37,875 nucleotides of DNA from Paracoccaceae bacterium (GCA_029248915.1 JAQWIK010000094.1:1-37875), one strand, 5' to 3'; shown: positions 18,789 to 29,207, counted from the stretch's first letter. A program made the numbers and translations. Notes: generated from the sequence alone by a model not told the origin.

Positions 18789-20273
18789 TTATTCTTCAAA
18801 CATTGCCGCATCAGCTGCAGCTTTTCTAATTGCGTTAGACTTGTGAACTGTTTCCATATATTCAGCTTCGGCGTCGCTATCAAAAACGATTCCACCTCCA
18901 GCTTGAATATATAGTGTATCGTCTTTCAAAACGGCGGTCCGCAACGCAATACACATATCCATATCACCGCCGGAACTAAAATATCCAACGCCCCCTCCAT
19001 AAACACCGCGTTTTTCTGGTTCTAACTCATCAATAATTTCCATAGCTCTCACTTTTGGCGCGCCGGATACCGTGCCTGCAGGCATTCCAGCAAAGAAAGC
19101 TGAAACAGCATCTTGGTCATTGCTTAACTCACCGACTACGTTTGAAACGATGTGCATAACGTGACTGTAACGTTCAATGATAAATTTCTCTGTAGGTTTA
19201 ACAGTTCCTACTTTAGCAACTCGTCCAACATCGTTTCTTCCCAAATCCAACAACATAAGATGCTCTGCTAACTCTTTTTTATCTGCCAATAAATCTACTT
19301 CTAACGCCTTATCTTCTTCTGGTGTTGTTCCTCTCGGACGAGTTCCAGCTATAGGTCTGACTGTTACCTCGTTTCCAAATACTCTAACTAGTATCTCAGG
19401 ACTTGCTCCAATAATTTGAAAATTACCAAAATTGAAAAAAAACATGAAAGGAGACGGGTTTGTCCTTCGTAAAGATCTATAAAGAGAAAAAGGTGAATAT
19501 GAAAATTTTTGTGTCCACCGTTGTGAAGGAACAACCTGAAATATGTCACCTTGTTTTATATAACTTTTGGCTTTTTTGACTGCTGATTTGTAATCTTCTT
19601 TAGTGAAATTTGAATGTGGCTTTCCAACCTTTCCTGATTTTCCTAAATTCCGATTTTTTATAATTTGTCTTTTCAACTCTCGCGTAGCAGTCACAATTTT
19701 ATTTTGAGCCTTTTTAAATGCCTCTTTACTAGAGGTTTTCGTATCATAAAATACTGGTGATACTAAAATTACTTCACCTTTGACGCCGTCCAATACTGCA
19801 ATTATGGATGGACGAATAAACATTGCATCGGGCAGACCAATTTTATCTGGATTAATATTAGGCAAGTTTTCGACATGCCTAACCATATCATAGCCAAAAT
19901 ATCCGAATAACCCTGCAGAGGCTTGTGGAAGATCTTCCGGTAACTTGATTTTACTCTTCTTAAGTATATTTCGAAAAACAGTCAGAGGTTCACCTTCGAT
20001 ATAGATGAATTCCTCGCCGCCAGAGCTCAGAAAACTCCGGTCGCCGTCGCATTTCCATATTAGATCGGGCTCCATTCCAATTATGGAATACCTTCCTCTT
20101 GTTTCACCCCCAGTAACGGATTCCAAAATAAAAGAGTTTGTTTTTGCTTCCCCTAATTTTAACATAATAGAAACTGGCGTTTCTAAATCTGAAGTAAGCT
20201 TAGAGTATACTACTTGATTACGTTCAGCTTCATAGTCTTTATGGAAGCTTTCAAAGTTTGGAGTTACGGCCAC
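18789..20273 (-). CDS. trpE: anthranilate synthase component I
   Basis: This 494-residue chorismate-utilising enzyme makes anthranilate from chorismate with ammonia from TrpG. Landmarks are LESVTGGETRGRYSIIG in the N-terminal regulatory half (tryptophan-binding region), then SAFLFFF-type PSPFMFFFNFGNFQIIGASPE, RPIAGTRPRG, LLDLGRNDVGRV, MPAGTVSGAPKVRAMEII and the terminal GGGIVFDSDAEAEYMET. The start is GTG at 20273, giving MAVTPNFESFHKDYEAERN as in relatives. It lies 8 nt after ppiD on the same strand and is separated from trpGDC by the small forward gene. PabB is unlikely given full length and context. Confidence 0.97.
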   Translation of the reverse strand: MAVTPNFESFHKDYEAERNQVVYSKLTSDLETPVSIMLKLGEAKTNSFILESVTGGETRGRYSIIGMEPDLIWKCDGDRSFLSSGGEEFIYIEGEPLTVFRNILKKSKIKLPEDLPQASAGLFGYFGYDMVRHVENLPNINPDKIGLPDAMFIRPSIIAVLDGVKGEVILVSPVFYDTKTSSKEAFKKAQNKIVTATRELKRQIIKNRNLGKSGKVGKPHSNFTKEDYKSAVKKAKSYIKQGDIFQVVPSQRWTQKFSYSPFSLYRSLRRTNPSPFMFFFNFGNFQIIGASPEILVRVFGNEVTVRPIAGTRPRGTTPEEDKALEVDLLADKKELAEHLMLLDLGRNDVGRVAKVGTVKPTEKFIIERYSHVMHIVSNVVGELSNDQDAVSAFFAGMPAGTVSGAPKVRAMEIIDELEPEKRGVYGGGVGYFSSGGDMDMCIALRTAVLKDDTLYIQAGGGIVFDSDAEAEYMETVHKSNAIRKAAADAAMFEE

Positions 20274-20281
20274 AATTAAAA

Positions 20282-22108
20282 CTATTGAAAGCTGGAATGA
20301 ACTGCATTTACAGCTTGCTCATTAAGATCAAGCTTGGAGTTCACTCTAGCTATGTTGGCAAAACTTTCAAATAAATCAGCGGATAGGCTATTGTTAATTT
20401 GGTTTTTTATCTGGCTAACCAGGAGTTTAGCATTGTCTTTAGATAAATCGGCACTGGAAGTGCCTTTTAGCCTTACCACGTAACTTTTTTGATCGCCACT
20501 AACTACAATACCTTTGCCAATCTCTAACTTGAAAACTTCAGTGATTAAATCTGAAGGTAAGTCGGGCAGGGTAACATCTCTTGTTTTTTTACTGAAATTT
20601 AAAATATCACCTTTGTACTGGTTTTTAGCAAGTAAGTCTTTAGCAGCTTTATCTAATTGACTTTGAGTTTCTTGTCTTTGCCATGCGATTGTTATTTCTG
20701 ACCGTACCTCTTCAATTTCCTTTTGCCTTGCATCAACTATTTGATCCACGCGAATGGCAAACAAGCCTCCATTTGGTAATTCTTTTATTTCTGGAAAATC
20801 ATTAATTTTTGTATTTTGGGCGGTATCAAAAAATATTTTATTTTCTAAAATCGGTAAGTTTTCTTCACTGTTGAACAAAATAGTTTCTATTCTGAAATCT
20901 ATTTCACTCTGCAATTCCTCTAAGGCTCCGCCTGCAGCGAGTAAATTTTGAGATTCCTCTATTCGCTCATCAATCAATTTCATACTTTCCGACAACCTGT
21001 AGTCTTTTTCCAAATCGGATCTCGCTTCTTCAAATGAAGTAGTTTTTGCGCTAATTATCTCCTTAACCCTAAATATTACAGGACCAAGGTCAGTTTTAAT
21101 TGGTCCTACAACTTCACCTTCTGCTACTTTAAAAACCTGTTCATTACCTTCGAGTAACTGGTCTTTTGTGAAAGTTCCATAAAGGACGTCGTTGTCTGAA
21201 AGGTTTCGGTCCAAAACTAGGTTATCAAAATTAGTCGTACTTGCTTTCAATTCAGACAGTATAGCAGTAGCATCTGCCATCGTTAAAAAGGATAATCTTT
21301 CGATGGTCCTTTCTTCAGGCTTATTGTATTCTTGTTTTTTCTCGTCATAAATCTTGCTTAAAATTGCATCGGTGACTTCAACCTCATCTACTAACATTTC
21401 TGGTTCCAAAATTGCATATGTAATAGCCTTACTTTCAGGAACAGTGTATGTGTCGATATTTGTTTCGAGAAACTTTTCTAAATCCTCATTGGTGGCATCT
21501 TTAATAGCAGAGCCTAAATCATCGGGTTGTAAAATTTGAATGTTAAAACTTCTTTCTTCAAGTAAAAAAGATGCCAGTAATTCTGCTTGAAGGTTATTGA
21601 TTATGTTTCCAGATAAGATGCTTTGTGAAAGAATACTGCGAGCTGTTTCTGCACGTATTTCCTCTTCAAATTCTGTTGATGTATATCCAGCATTTTCTAG
21701 GGAATAATTATAGGAAGTTTGATTAAAGCTTCCGTCTGGACCTTTAAATGCGTTGAGGGATATTATATTATCCCTTACCGTTTTATCATCAACTGACAAT
21801 AAAAGTTTAGCGGCTTCATTTTCCAGTAATTTATCAGTTACCAATCTCGCCAGCACTCTCTGCTGGATTCCAAATGCTTGGAGTTGCTGCAGCGTGAGCT
21901 GTTGTCCAAATTGCTGACTAGTATTTCGTAGCTCACTTTGCAGAGCTCGAACATATTGGTTAACCGTTATTTCAGTGTCGCCAATTTTTCCGATCGTTTT
22001 TATGTTACCGCTCAAATTTCCTGTGCCAAATCCTATCAGGCCGACAAATAGGAACCCAAGTAAAATCCAAACAAAGATCTTTGAAACTGAAGTTTTACTT
22101 TTTGTCAT
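20282..22108 (-). CDS. ppiD: peptidylprolyl isomerase with SurA N-terminal domain (PpiD-like)
   Basis: This protein of about 608 residues is counted from the ATG at 22108 (MTKSKTSVSKIFVWILLGFL). A good CAGGAAA ribosome binding site precedes that start, so the longer frame to 22165 is not needed. One N-terminal membrane segment (about residues 10-28) anchors a periplasmic chaperone. A SurA-like N domain (IGDTEITVNQYVRALQSEL and a QLTLQQLQAFGIQQRVLARLV helix) follows. A degenerate parvulin domain occupies roughly residues 235-355 (LFGTFTKDQLLEG-like YGTFTKDQLLEG, VVGPIKTDLGPVIFRV). PpiD-type proteins help newly exported envelope proteins fold near the Sec translocon. It is immediately upstream of trpE. 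Confidence 0.88.
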   Translation of the reverse strand: MTKSKTSVSKIFVWILLGFLFVGLIGFGTGNLSGNIKTIGKIGDTEITVNQYVRALQSELRNTSQQFGQQLTLQQLQAFGIQQRVLARLVTDKLLENEAAKLLLSVDDKTVRDNIISLNAFKGPDGSFNQTSYNYSLENAGYTSTEFEEEIRAETARSILSQSILSGNIINNLQAELLASFLLEERSFNIQILQPDDLGSAIKDATNEDLEKFLETNIDTYTVPESKAITYAILEPEMLVDEVEVTDAILSKIYDEKKQEYNKPEERTIERLSFLTMADATAILSELKASTTNFDNLVLDRNLSDNDVLYGTFTKDQLLEGNEQVFKVAEGEVVGPIKTDLGPVIFRVKEIISAKTTSFEEARSDLEKDYRLSESMKLIDERIEESQNLLAAGGALEELQSEIDFRIETILFNSEENLPILENKIFFDTAQNTKINDFPEIKELPNGGLFAIRVDQIVDARQKEIEEVRSEITIAWQRQETQSQLDKAAKDLLAKNQYKGDILNFSKKTRDVTLPDLPSDLITEVFKLEIGKGIVVSGDQKSYVVRLKGTSSADLSKDNAKLLVSQIKNQINNSLSADLFESFANIARVNSKLDLNEQAVNAVHSSFQ

Positions 22109-22195
22109 AATATTTTCCTGAAAAACAGATACCGCTTGTCTAAAGTCCTTATTGCTCAGTAGCAAGTAGGTAGTTTTAGAACTTTCATAATTGGC

Positions 22196-22699
22196 CTATT
22201 CATTTCCTCGATAGGGCTCGACATATTGGAGGGCCATATCCCAAGGGAAAAAGATCCAGGTATCTTGGCTTACCTCTGTGATGAAAGTTTGAACTTGATC
22301 TCGGCCCAACGGTTTAGCGTAAACTGTAGCCACGTGGGCCTTAGGCATTAGTGATCGAACAGCTTCAAGGGTTTTCCCCGTATCTACTAAGTCGTCAATG
22401 ATTAGAATACCCGTTCCATCTCCAATGAGTTCAGAATTTGGAGCCTTTATTATTTGGGGTTCGGATTGGGATTGATGGTCGTAAGATTTTACGCTTATTG
22501 TATCAACTGTTCGGATATCTAACTCTCTAGCTACTATCATAGCCGGTGCCATTCCTCCACGAGTAATTGCCACAACGGCTTTCCAGGCTCCGTTTCCTGG
22601 CCCTTTACCGTCTAACCGCCAAGCTAAAGCTCTTGCGTCTCTGTGAAGTTGATCCCAGCTTACATGGAATCCCTTTTCATGTGGTAGTCTTTCACTCAT
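22196..22699 (-). CDS. gpt: xanthine-guanine phosphoribosyltransferase
   Basis: This 167-residue type I phosphoribosyltransferase salvages xanthine, guanine and possibly hypoxanthine using PRPP. The PRPP-binding motif [16 protein letters not shown] is at about residues 97-112, and [20 protein letters not shown] forms the pyrophosphate loop region. The C-terminal [13 protein letters not shown] carries the base-stacking aromatic typical of Gpt. It overlaps fabI by 4 nt on the same strand, indicating coupling of expression. Length agrees with bacterial Gpt. Confidence 0.94.
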   Translation of the reverse strand: MSERLPHEKGFHVSWDQLHRDARALAWRLDGKGPGNGAWKAVVAITRGGMAPAMIVARELDIRTVDTISVKSYDHQSQSEPQIIKAPNSELIGDGTGILIIDDLVDTGKTLEAVRSLMPKAHVATVYAKPLGRDQVQTFITEVSQDTWIFFPWDMALQYVEPYRGNE

Positions 22700-23520
22700 T
22701 TTTCTTTTTTTCCTGTTACTACATCTATGTCGGGAGCGTCTACGGCTTTCATGCCAACTATGTGGTACCCAGCATCAACGTGAACAGTTTCGCCAGTAAC
22801 TCCTGAACTTAAATCTGACAATAAATAAAGTCCAGATTTTCCAACATCTTCAGTTGTGACGTTTCTCCTCAGTGGTGAGTTTAGTTCATTCCATTTCATT
22901 ATGTATCTAAAATCTCCAATTCCACTTGCCGCCAACGTTTTAATTGGTCCCGCCGAAATTGCATTTACACGTATGCCGTCTTTTCCCAGGTCTTCAGCAA
23001 GATACATCACTGACGCTTCCAATGCTGCTTTAGCAACGCCCATGACGTTGTAATGGGGCATTACTTGCTCCGCTCCATAGTAAGTAAGAGTTAAAATTGA
23101 GCCACCGTCTGTCATTAGTTCCGAAGCTCTTTTCGTGACAGCGGTAAACGAATATACAGATATATCCATTGTATTCACAAAATTTTCTCTACTGGTCTCA
23201 ACATAGCGACCTCTAAGTTCTGTTTTGTCGGAAAAACCTATAGCGTGCACTACGAAATCTAGGGTGCCCCAACGTTTTTTTATTTCGGAGAATAACTCGT
23301 CGAGGCTTCCAGAGTTTCCTACGTCACATTCTATTAAAAAATCAGATCCAACGGAACTGGCCAATGGTGAAACTCGCTTTTTAAGAGCGTCGCCTTGATA
23401 AGAAAAAGCTAGATCGGCACCAGCATCAGCGCACTGCTTCGCTATACCCCACGCAATCGACTTATCATTAGCCAATCCCATTATTAGTCCGCGTTTGCCT
23501 TTCATGAGCATATTTGACAT
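22696..23520 (-). CDS. fabI: enoyl-[acyl-carrier-protein] reductase (NADH)
   Basis: This 274-residue divergent short-chain dehydrogenase reduces enoyl-ACP in the last step of each fatty acid elongation round. The nucleotide loop is [13 protein letters not shown] (residues 15-27). The catalytic Tyr-X6-Lys is Y157 to K164 in [14 protein letters not shown], with the extra tyrosine pair in LTYYGAEQV. The block [17 protein letters not shown] forms the substrate-binding loop. The start [11 protein letters not shown] fits. It is the first gene of a fabI-gpt pair and is divergent from pdxH across a 120-nt gap. Confidence 0.96.
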   Translation of the reverse strand: MSNMLMKGKRGLIMGLANDKSIAWGIAKQCADAGADLAFSYQGDALKKRVSPLASSVGSDFLIECDVGNSGSLDELFSEIKKRWGTLDFVVHAIGFSDKTELRGRYVETSRENFVNTMDISVYSFTAVTKRASELMTDGGSILTLTYYGAEQVMPHYNVMGVAKAALEASVMYLAEDLGKDGIRVNAISAGPIKTLAASGIGDFRYIMKWNELNSPLRRNVTTEDVGKSGLYLLSDLSSGVTGETVHVDAGYHIVGMKAVDAPDIDVVTGKKEK

Positions 23521-23640
23521 TAGTAAAACTCCAAAGATACAAGTAACTGGGCGTTTAGATTATTGTTTCATTTTCATCAAGGTAAAGCATCATAATGTAA
23601 ATGGTTTAATTTATTTTAAATTAAAAACAGGAAGAAAAAC

Positions 23641-24246
23641 ATGGTAGATAAAAGTGATATTTTTTTTGGTGACGACCCGTTTCAAATAGTCAAACGGTGG
23701 TTTAAAGAAGCTGTTAAAACTGAAATTAATGATCCTGACGCCATCGCTTTATCAACTGTTGATACGTCTGGAATGCCTAATGTGCGAATGGTGTTGCTTC
23801 GCGAAATTGAAGCAGCATCTTTCGTCTTTTACACGAACTACGGAAGTGTAAAATCCAAGGAAATATTGAGTAATCAACTCGCCGCATTTGTCTGGCATTC
23901 GAAAACATTAAGAAGGCAAATAAGGGTTAGAGGTCATATTGAGAAAGAAAATGGTCTTGCGGCTGATCAATATTATCAGAGCAGGTCACTCAAAAGTAGA
24001 ATTGGAGCATGGGCTTCAATTCAATCACAGCCCTTGAGTTCAAAATCACACTTGATGGATCAAGTGGAGTTTTTCGAAGAAAAATATGGAAATAGTCCAA
24101 GTCGCCCACCATTTTGGGGTGGTTGGCGGGTAAAGCCTTTAGAAATTGAATTTTGGGCTGATGGACAAGCTCGGTTGCATGATAGATTTAGATGGAGCAG
24201 GCAAACGTTAGAGCACACATGGGATATACAACGCTTAAATCCTTAA
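23641..24246 (+). CDS. pdxH: pyridoxamine 5'-phosphate oxidase
   Basis: This 201-residue FMN-dependent enzyme oxidises pyridoxamine or pyridoxine phosphate to pyridoxal phosphate. The family landmarks are [73 protein letters not shown] and the terminal LHDRFRW with WDIQRLNP. Length is typical. A strong AGGAAG ribosome binding site precedes the ATG. It is divergent from fabI, as I recall from Rhodobacterales gene order, and is followed after about 23 nt by the DUF192 gene. Confidence 0.97.
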   Translation: MVDKSDIFFGDDPFQIVKRWFKEAVKTEINDPDAIALSTVDTSGMPNVRMVLLREIEAASFVFYTNYGSVKSKEILSNQLAAFVWHSKTLRRQIRVRGHIEKENGLAADQYYQSRSLKSRIGAWASIQSQPLSSKSHLMDQVEFFEEKYGNSPSRPPFWGGWRVKPLEIEFWADGQARLHDRFRWSRQTLEHTWDIQRLNP

Positions 24247-24269
24247 AATAAATAATAAAATTTTTTGCA

Positions 24270-24788
24270 ATGAATTTATTTAAAAAAAACAATCACATTC
24301 GATATCTAGTTATTACATTCTTTTTTGTATCTTTTATCTTTTTATTTCTGCCAAAGAATGCTTTTGGAACTGAAAATTGTAAACACTATACCACTATCGT
24401 TTTAGAGAATAGGTTTGACGAGAGCCAAAGATTAGTCGTTCAAGCTGAAGTGGCCGACGAGCCAGATGAAAGAGCGCTAGGCCTGATGAACCGAAAAAAA
24501 ATAGCCAAAAATAAAGGTATGTTGTTTGTTTATAATAACCCAAGTGCTCCACAATTTTGGATGAAGAATACATTTATTTCGTTGGATATTCTTTTCACTG
24601 ATTATACTGGTCAAATAATTCAGATCTTTGAAAATGTACCAAAAATGAGTGAAAAAAAAATAACTGCTGGCGACGGTGTATCATTTGTTTTGGAAATTAA
24701 TAGTGGGATTGTGGAGAAATTTAAAATTGACTTAAACTGGACCTTAAATTTTTCTGATTTTTTTAAATCGTTAAAACCTTTTTGTTGA
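24270..24788 (+). CDS. DUF192 family exported protein
   Basis: This 172-residue protein has an N-terminal hydrophobic signal or anchor at about residues 10-29 (IRYLVITFFFVSFIFLFL) and a DUF192 domain after it. The domain is marked by VEVADEPDERALGLMNRK-like VADEPDERALGLMNRKKIA, GMLFVY and FWMKNTFISLDILF, with VLEINSG near the end. The family's biochemical function is not established. The signal suggests it works in the periplasm. It lies between pdxH and tRNA-Pro. The C-terminal 20 residues are less conserved in character. Confidence 0.88.
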   Translation: MNLFKKNNHIRYLVITFFFVSFIFLFLPKNAFGTENCKHYTTIVLENRFDESQRLVVQAEVADEPDERALGLMNRKKIAKNKGMLFVYNNPSAPQFWMKNTFISLDILFTDYTGQIIQIFENVPKMSEKKITAGDGVSFVLEINSGIVEKFKIDLNWTLNFSDFFKSLKPFC

Positions 24789-24862
24789 GTTTGAATATTA
24801 CAATATTTTATTTAAATAGGGTCTTTCCAAAGGCGATATGTTTGTTTAGTACATCATTTAGT

Positions 24863-24939
24863 CGGGGCGTAGCGCAGCCTGGTAGCGCACCTGTTTTGGG
24901 TACAGGGGGTCGCAAGTTCGAATCTTGCCGTCCCGACCA
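24863..24939 (+). tRNA. tRNA-Pro (anticodon TGG)
   Basis: A full cloverleaf can be drawn. The acceptor arms CGGGGCG and CGTCCCG pair with one G-T pair, and the D-stem is GCGC/GCGC. The anticodon stem CCTGT/ACAGG carries the loop TTTGGGT, hence anticodon TGG. The T-arm is GCAAG-TTCGAAT-CTTGC, and the discriminator A is followed by encoded CCA. It is 77 nt long including CCA. Confidence 0.97.
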
Positions 24940-25283
24940 TGATCAATCTAAAAACGCATATTCTTCCTTCAAAGAAATCCAAATAGATTCTTTCAAACCT
25001 TAACTCTCGAAAGATATGATTATGTTTCTTTTGGTCAAAATTGGTATCATTCGTCTAGGTTTTTTTTAAAAAAGCAAATTTATTTATTTCCTAAACTTGA
25101 CTGATTCACACAGGAGAAATTCTTGTTCTCAGAATTAATAAATTTTGCTAAGCGATCTAAATATAAAGAAAATTTATTTTATTCTGTTCACACCTTTTGA
25201 ACATAATTTTTTTCACATAGCTTAAAAAAAACAGTTGAATTCGAGGTCAAGTAAAAAACATTAAATTTTTTAAAAAAAAACAT
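24940..25283 (+). other. AT-rich intergenic region between tRNA-Pro and the nrdJ leader
   Basis: This 344-nt stretch holds no gene I can support. It contains A/T runs, a TTGACT at 25097-25102 without a matching -10, and a 25-codon frame from a TTG at 25123 to a TGA at 25198-25200, preceded by AGGAG (25112-25116). The promoter for nrdJ must lie here or just downstream, but no -35/-10 pair is convincing; TTGAAT at 25235-25240 is a candidate -35. Confidence 0.4.
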
Positions 25284-25464
25284 TGACCATCACCACAAAA
25301 ATACGCCAAGTTGTGCAAGCTAGGGGCGAAACCACAACATGTAGTGGTGGAGCGGTCATTTCTCGAAAGAACATCAAAACGATGTCAACAGCTGGTTGGG
25401 TAACCAAAACCTTTACCGGGAAGGCCACTCTTTCAAAAAAACCCCTTAAAAATTTTGTATGGGG
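25284..25464 (+). promoter_or_regulatory. candidate structured 5' leader RNA of nrdJ
   Basis: The leader can fold into a nested long stem: TGACC 25284-25288 with GGTCA 25354-25358, CACCAC 25291-25296 with GTGGTG 25344-25349, and inside it GTTGTG 25310-25315 with CACAAC 25333-25338. CGCC 25304-25307 can pair with GGCG 25325-25328 in the inner loop, forming a pseudoknot. Smaller hairpins follow: TTCT/AGAA around 25360-25371, CATC/GATG 25372-25384, and TGGTT/AACCA 25393-25406. A CCCC/GGGG hairpin (25442-25445 with 25461-25464) buries the nrdJ ribosome binding site. The conserved core of a standard cobalamin riboswitch was not recognised. Folding was done by eye. Confidence 0.55.
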
Positions 25465-25472
25465 CAAAAAAA

Positions 25473-28400
25473 ATGAAGATCAAAAGAAGTTTTACAAAAG
25501 CAGGCCAGGACGCTTACTCAGGGATAAATTTTATAACAACTACGTCCGAGATCAGAAACCCTGACGGTACGATTGTATTTAAATTAGAAAACGTTGAAGT
25601 TCCGGAAAGTTGGTCACAGGTTGCGAGTGACGTTATCGCTCAGAAGTACTTTAGAAAGGCAGGAGTGCCGACTGAAGTGAAAAAAATAAAAGAAAAAGAC
25701 GTTCCAAAATTTTTGTGGAAATCAACTAAATCCTCGGTAGATACAGCTTTCGCTGGGGAAAATTCATCGAAACAAGTTTTTGATCGCCTAGCTGGAGCAT
25801 GGGCCTATTGGGGATGGAAAGGGGGCTACTTTACGGATGTAGAAGACGCCCAGGCATATTTTGACGAAATGCGTTACATGCTAGCGTCACAAATGGCTGC
25901 CCCAAACAGTCCACAATGGTTTAACACTGGCCTACATTGGGCATACGGAATAGATGGTCCAGGGCAGGGACACCATTACGTCGATTATAAAACCAAAAAA
26001 TTGGTAAAGTCAGCATCAGCATATGAACACCCTCAACCACACGCTTGCTTTATCCAATCTGTTAGTGATGACCTGGTAAATGAAGGTGGAATAATGGATT
26101 TATGGGTGCGAGAAGCTCGTTTGTTCAAATATGGGTCAGGGACAGGGACGAATTTTAGTTCCTTGAGAGGCAATGGAGAAAGCTTGTCTGGTGGCGGCGC
26201 TTCGTCCGGTCTGATGGGTTTTTTAAAAATTGGGGATCGAGCAGCCGGTGCAATTAAATCTGGTGGGACAACCCGTCGAGCGGCAAAAATGGTTATATGC
26301 GATGCTGACCATCCCGACATTGAAGAATTTATAAATTGGAAAGTAAAGGAAGAACAGAAAGTCGCAAGCATAGTTGCTGGCTCAAAGGTTCACGAGCAGC
26401 GATTGAATGCGATTTTCACAGCTATACGGCAATGGGATGGAAGTACTGAGGATGCTGTGGATCCAGTAAAAAATATGTCCCTAAAATCGGCGATAAGAGA
26501 CGCAAAGAGGGTCTCTATTCCTGAGACCTATGTCAAAAGAGTGTTGGATTATGCAAGACAAGGGTATGCTAGTATAGAATTTCCGACATATGATACGGAT
26601 TGGGACTCGGAGGCCTATGCATCAGTGTCTGGGCAAAATTCAAATAACTCGATAAGGGTCAAAGATTCCTTCTTAAAGGCTGTAGAGAACGACGACGATT
26701 GGGAATTAATCCGACGGACAGATGGTTCAGTTGCAAAGACGATTAAAGCCCGTAAATTATGGGCGGACGTTGGACATGCCGCGTGGGCTTGTGCTGACCC
26801 TGGAATTCAATTTCATGATACTGTGAATGCCTGGCATACTTGCCCAGAAGATGGTGAAATACGAGGTTCAAACCCATGTTCTGAATATATGTTTTTAGAT
26901 GACACAGCATGCAACTTGGCGTCGATGAATTTATTGACTTTTCTTGTCGACGGGAAGTTTGATTCAGAAAACTACATACACGCTACTAAACTGTGGACGC
27001 TAACATTAGAGATTTCCGTTCTAATGGCACAATTTCCATCAAAAGAAATAGCTCAAAGATCTTATGATTTTCGGACCTTGGGACTAGGCTATGCTAATAT
27101 TGGGGGTCTTCTGATGAATATGGGATTCAGTTATGATAGTCAGGAAGGTAGAGCTTTGTGCGGTGCGTTAACTGCGATTATGACAGGAACGTCATACGCA
27201 ACGTCAGCAGAGATAGCGAGCGAGGTTGGAGCTTTTCCAGGCTATGAAAAGAATGCAAAGCATATGCAGCGCGTCATACGCAACCATCAGAACGCTGCTC
27301 ATGGTAAAACAGAAGGATATGAAGAACTTTCTGTTAAACCTGTACCCCTCGATCACAAAAGTTGTCCCGACAAAGATTTGGTTGAGCTTTCAATGAAATG
27401 CTGGGACGACGCTCGAGAGTTAGGTGAAAAATTTGGTTTTAGAAATGCCCAAGTTTCAGTGGTAGCACCAACAGGCACCATTGGTTTAGTTATGGACTGC
27501 GATACAACTGGGATTGAGCCTGACTTTGCTCTAGTAAAGTTTAAAAAACTTGCTGGTGGAGGTTACTTCAAAATTATTAATAGGTCGGTTCCCGGCGCAT
27601 TGGAAAAGCTTGGCTATGGTTCTGCCCAAATTGAGGAAATTATTTCTTACGCTGTGGGACACGGCACTATTGGCAATGCACCAGTGATAAATCATACGAG
27701 TTTAGCTGGCCACGGCTTTAGTAAGGTTGAGTTGGATAAAGTAGAGGGTGCACTCGCATCAGCTTTTGATATCCGATTTGTGTTTAACCAATGGACTCTG
27801 GGAGCAGAATTTTGCATGGACGTCCTTGGGATACCAGAGTTAAAATTAAATGATCCTACGTTTGACTTGCTTAAGCATTTAGGATTCAGCAAATCGGATA
27901 TTGACGCCGCTAATGACCACGTTTGTGGAACCATGACTTTAGAAGGTTCACCCCATTTAAAAGAAGAACACCTAAATATATTTGACTGTGCTAATCCTTG
28001 CGGAAAGAAAGGAAAACGGTACCTTTCTGTAAATAGTCATATTTACATGATGGCTGCTGCTCAGTCTTTTATCTCTGGCGCGATATCAAAAACAATAAAC
28101 ATGCCTAACGACGCTACAATCGAAGATTGTCAAAAAGCATATGAATTGAGTTGGTCCCTGGGAACTAAGGCTAATGCTCTATACAGAGACGGTTCTAAAC
28201 TTTCACAACCGCTTGCTGCGGCCTTAGTTGACGATGACGATGATGCTGCTGAGATTCTTGAAACCGGCACAAATCAAGAGAAAGCTACGGTCTTAGCTGA
28301 AAAAATTGTTGAAAAAATTGTAGTTAAAGAAGTAGCCAAAGCTCGGGAGAGAATGCCGGAGAGGCGGAAGGGCTATACTCAAAAAGCAGTAGTTGGTGGT

Positions 28401-29105
28401 CATAAAGTTTATCTCAGGACTGGTGAGTATTCTGATGGAACGCTGGGGGAAATATTCATTGATATGCACAAAGAGGGTGCTGGTTTCAGAGCTATGATGA
28501 ATAATTTTGCAATAGCTGTTTCGGTTGGTCTGCAATATGGTGTGCCATTAGAAGAATTTGTTGATGCTTTTACTTTTACGAAGTTTGAGCCTGCGGGTAT
28601 GGTTCAAGGAAATGATAGTATAAAAAATGCTACTTCAATCTTGGATTATATTTTCAGAGAACTTGCTGTCAGTTATTTAGACCGCACTGATCTGGCTCAC
28701 GTGAAGCCTGAGGGAGCAAGTTTTGATGATTTGGGACGTGGACAGGACGAAGGTGTTAGTAATTTTAAAGAATTGTCTGAAAATGGAACTTCTAAATCCC
28801 TTGAGGTTTTAAAACAGATCAGTTCCACTGGTTACTTGCGTAAGCGTTTGCCACAGGAACTTGTTGTATTGCAGGGAGGTCAGACAAATTTAGCTCTAGA
28901 TAACAATAGTGTATCTGCCGAACCTACAGTTGCTACATTAGAGCAAGAACCTGATTTGGCTGCTTCGGCGGTAGATCCGCGCACCAAAGCGAAGATGCAG
29001 GGCTATGAAGGCGATCCTTGCGGTGACTGTGGAAATTATACTCTGGTTAGAAATGGAACTTGTATGAAATGTAATACGTGTGGCGCAACCTCGGGGTGTA
29101 GCTAA
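25473..29105 (+). CDS. nrdJ: adenosylcobalamin-dependent (class II) ribonucleoside-diphosphate reductase
   Basis: This 1210-residue enzyme is counted from the ATG at 25473 ([20 protein letters not shown]), which sits 8 nt after GGGG. It reduces ribonucleotides to deoxyribonucleotides using an adenosylcobalamin radical, so no oxygen or diiron subunit is needed. The active-site set is visible: C192 in HACFIQSV, and C469, E471 and C480 in [16 protein letters not shown]. The C469-C480 spacing equals that of C322-C333 in the Thermotoga enzyme. [16 protein letters not shown] and [19 protein letters not shown] are further blocks. The C-terminus ends in a cysteine-rich zinc-ribbon (CGDCGNY...CMKCNTCG). 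It is monocistronic between the leader and a terminator at 29208-29234, and it is the only ribonucleotide reductase seen here. Confidence 0.97.
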   Translation: MKIKRSFTKAGQDAYSGINFITTTSEIRNPDGTIVFKLENVEVPESWSQVASDVIAQKYFRKAGVPTEVKKIKEKDVPKFLWKSTKSSVDTAFAGENSSKQVFDRLAGAWAYWGWKGGYFTDVEDAQAYFDEMRYMLASQMAAPNSPQWFNTGLHWAYGIDGPGQGHHYVDYKTKKLVKSASAYEHPQPHACFIQSVSDDLVNEGGIMDLWVREARLFKYGSGTGTNFSSLRGNGESLSGGGASSGLMGFLKIGDRAAGAIKSGGTTRRAAKMVICDADHPDIEEFINWKVKEEQKVASIVAGSKVHEQRLNAIFTAIRQWDGSTEDAVDPVKNMSLKSAIRDAKRVSIPETYVKRVLDYARQGYASIEFPTYDTDWDSEAYASVSGQNSNNSIRVKDSFLKAVENDDDWELIRRTDGSVAKTIKARKLWADVGHAAWACADPGIQFHDTVNAWHTCPEDGEIRGSNPCSEYMFLDDTACNLASMNLLTFLVDGKFDSENYIHATKLWTLTLEISVLMAQFPSKEIAQRSYDFRTLGLGYANIGGLLMNMGFSYDSQEGRALCGALTAIMTGTSYATSAEIASEVGAFPGYEKNAKHMQRVIRNHQNAAHGKTEGYEELSVKPVPLDHKSCPDKDLVELSMKCWDDARELGEKFGFRNAQVSVVAPTGTIGLVMDCDTTGIEPDFALVKFKKLAGGGYFKIINRSVPGALEKLGYGSAQIEEIISYAVGHGTIGNAPVINHTSLAGHGFSKVELDKVEGALASAFDIRFVFNQWTLGAEFCMDVLGIPELKLNDPTFDLLKHLGFSKSDIDAANDHVCGTMTLEGSPHLKEEHLNIFDCANPCGKKGKRYLSVNSHIYMMAAAQSFISGAISKTINMPNDATIEDCQKAYELSWSLGTKANALYRDGSKLSQPLAAALVDDDDDAAEILETGTNQEKATVLAEKIVEKIVVKEVAKARERMPERRKGYTQKAVVGGHKVYLRTGEYSDGTLGEIFIDMHKEGAGFRAMMNNFAIAVSVGLQYGVPLEEFVDAFTFTKFEPAGMVQGNDSIKNATSILDYIFRELAVSYLDRTDLAHVKPEGASFDDLGRGQDEGVSNFKELSENGTSKSLEVLKQISSTGYLRKRLPQELVVLQGGQTNLALDNNSVSAEPTVATLEQEPDLAASAVDPRTKAKMQGYEGDPCGDCGNYTLVRNGTCMKCNTCGATSGCS

Positions 29106-29207
29106 CAAAGTACATGGGGAGGGTGCGCTCTCTCCTAACGTCGCTCAAGCCACAGGCAAAAAATATTTATCTCGAGCAGCAAAATTATGAGCTTGAATGG
29201 CGAAACT

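Noticed and set aside
22109-22165. Upstream extension of ppiD by 19 codons
   Set aside because: The ATG at 22108 has a good CAGGAAA ribosome binding site and starts immediately before the basic-then-hydrophobic anchor; the extension has no such support.
25284-25464. A standard cobalamin riboswitch upstream of nrdJ
   Set aside because: The characteristic GGTG-AA-TCC core and B12-box arrangement could not be found by eye; left as an untyped leader pending an Infernal search.
25283-25564. A 93-codon frame starting at TTG and running through the nrdJ leader into nrdJ in another frame
   Set aside because: It coincides with the extensive base pairing of the leader, overlaps the nrdJ start out of frame, and has no domain or good ribosome binding site; better explained as structured RNA.
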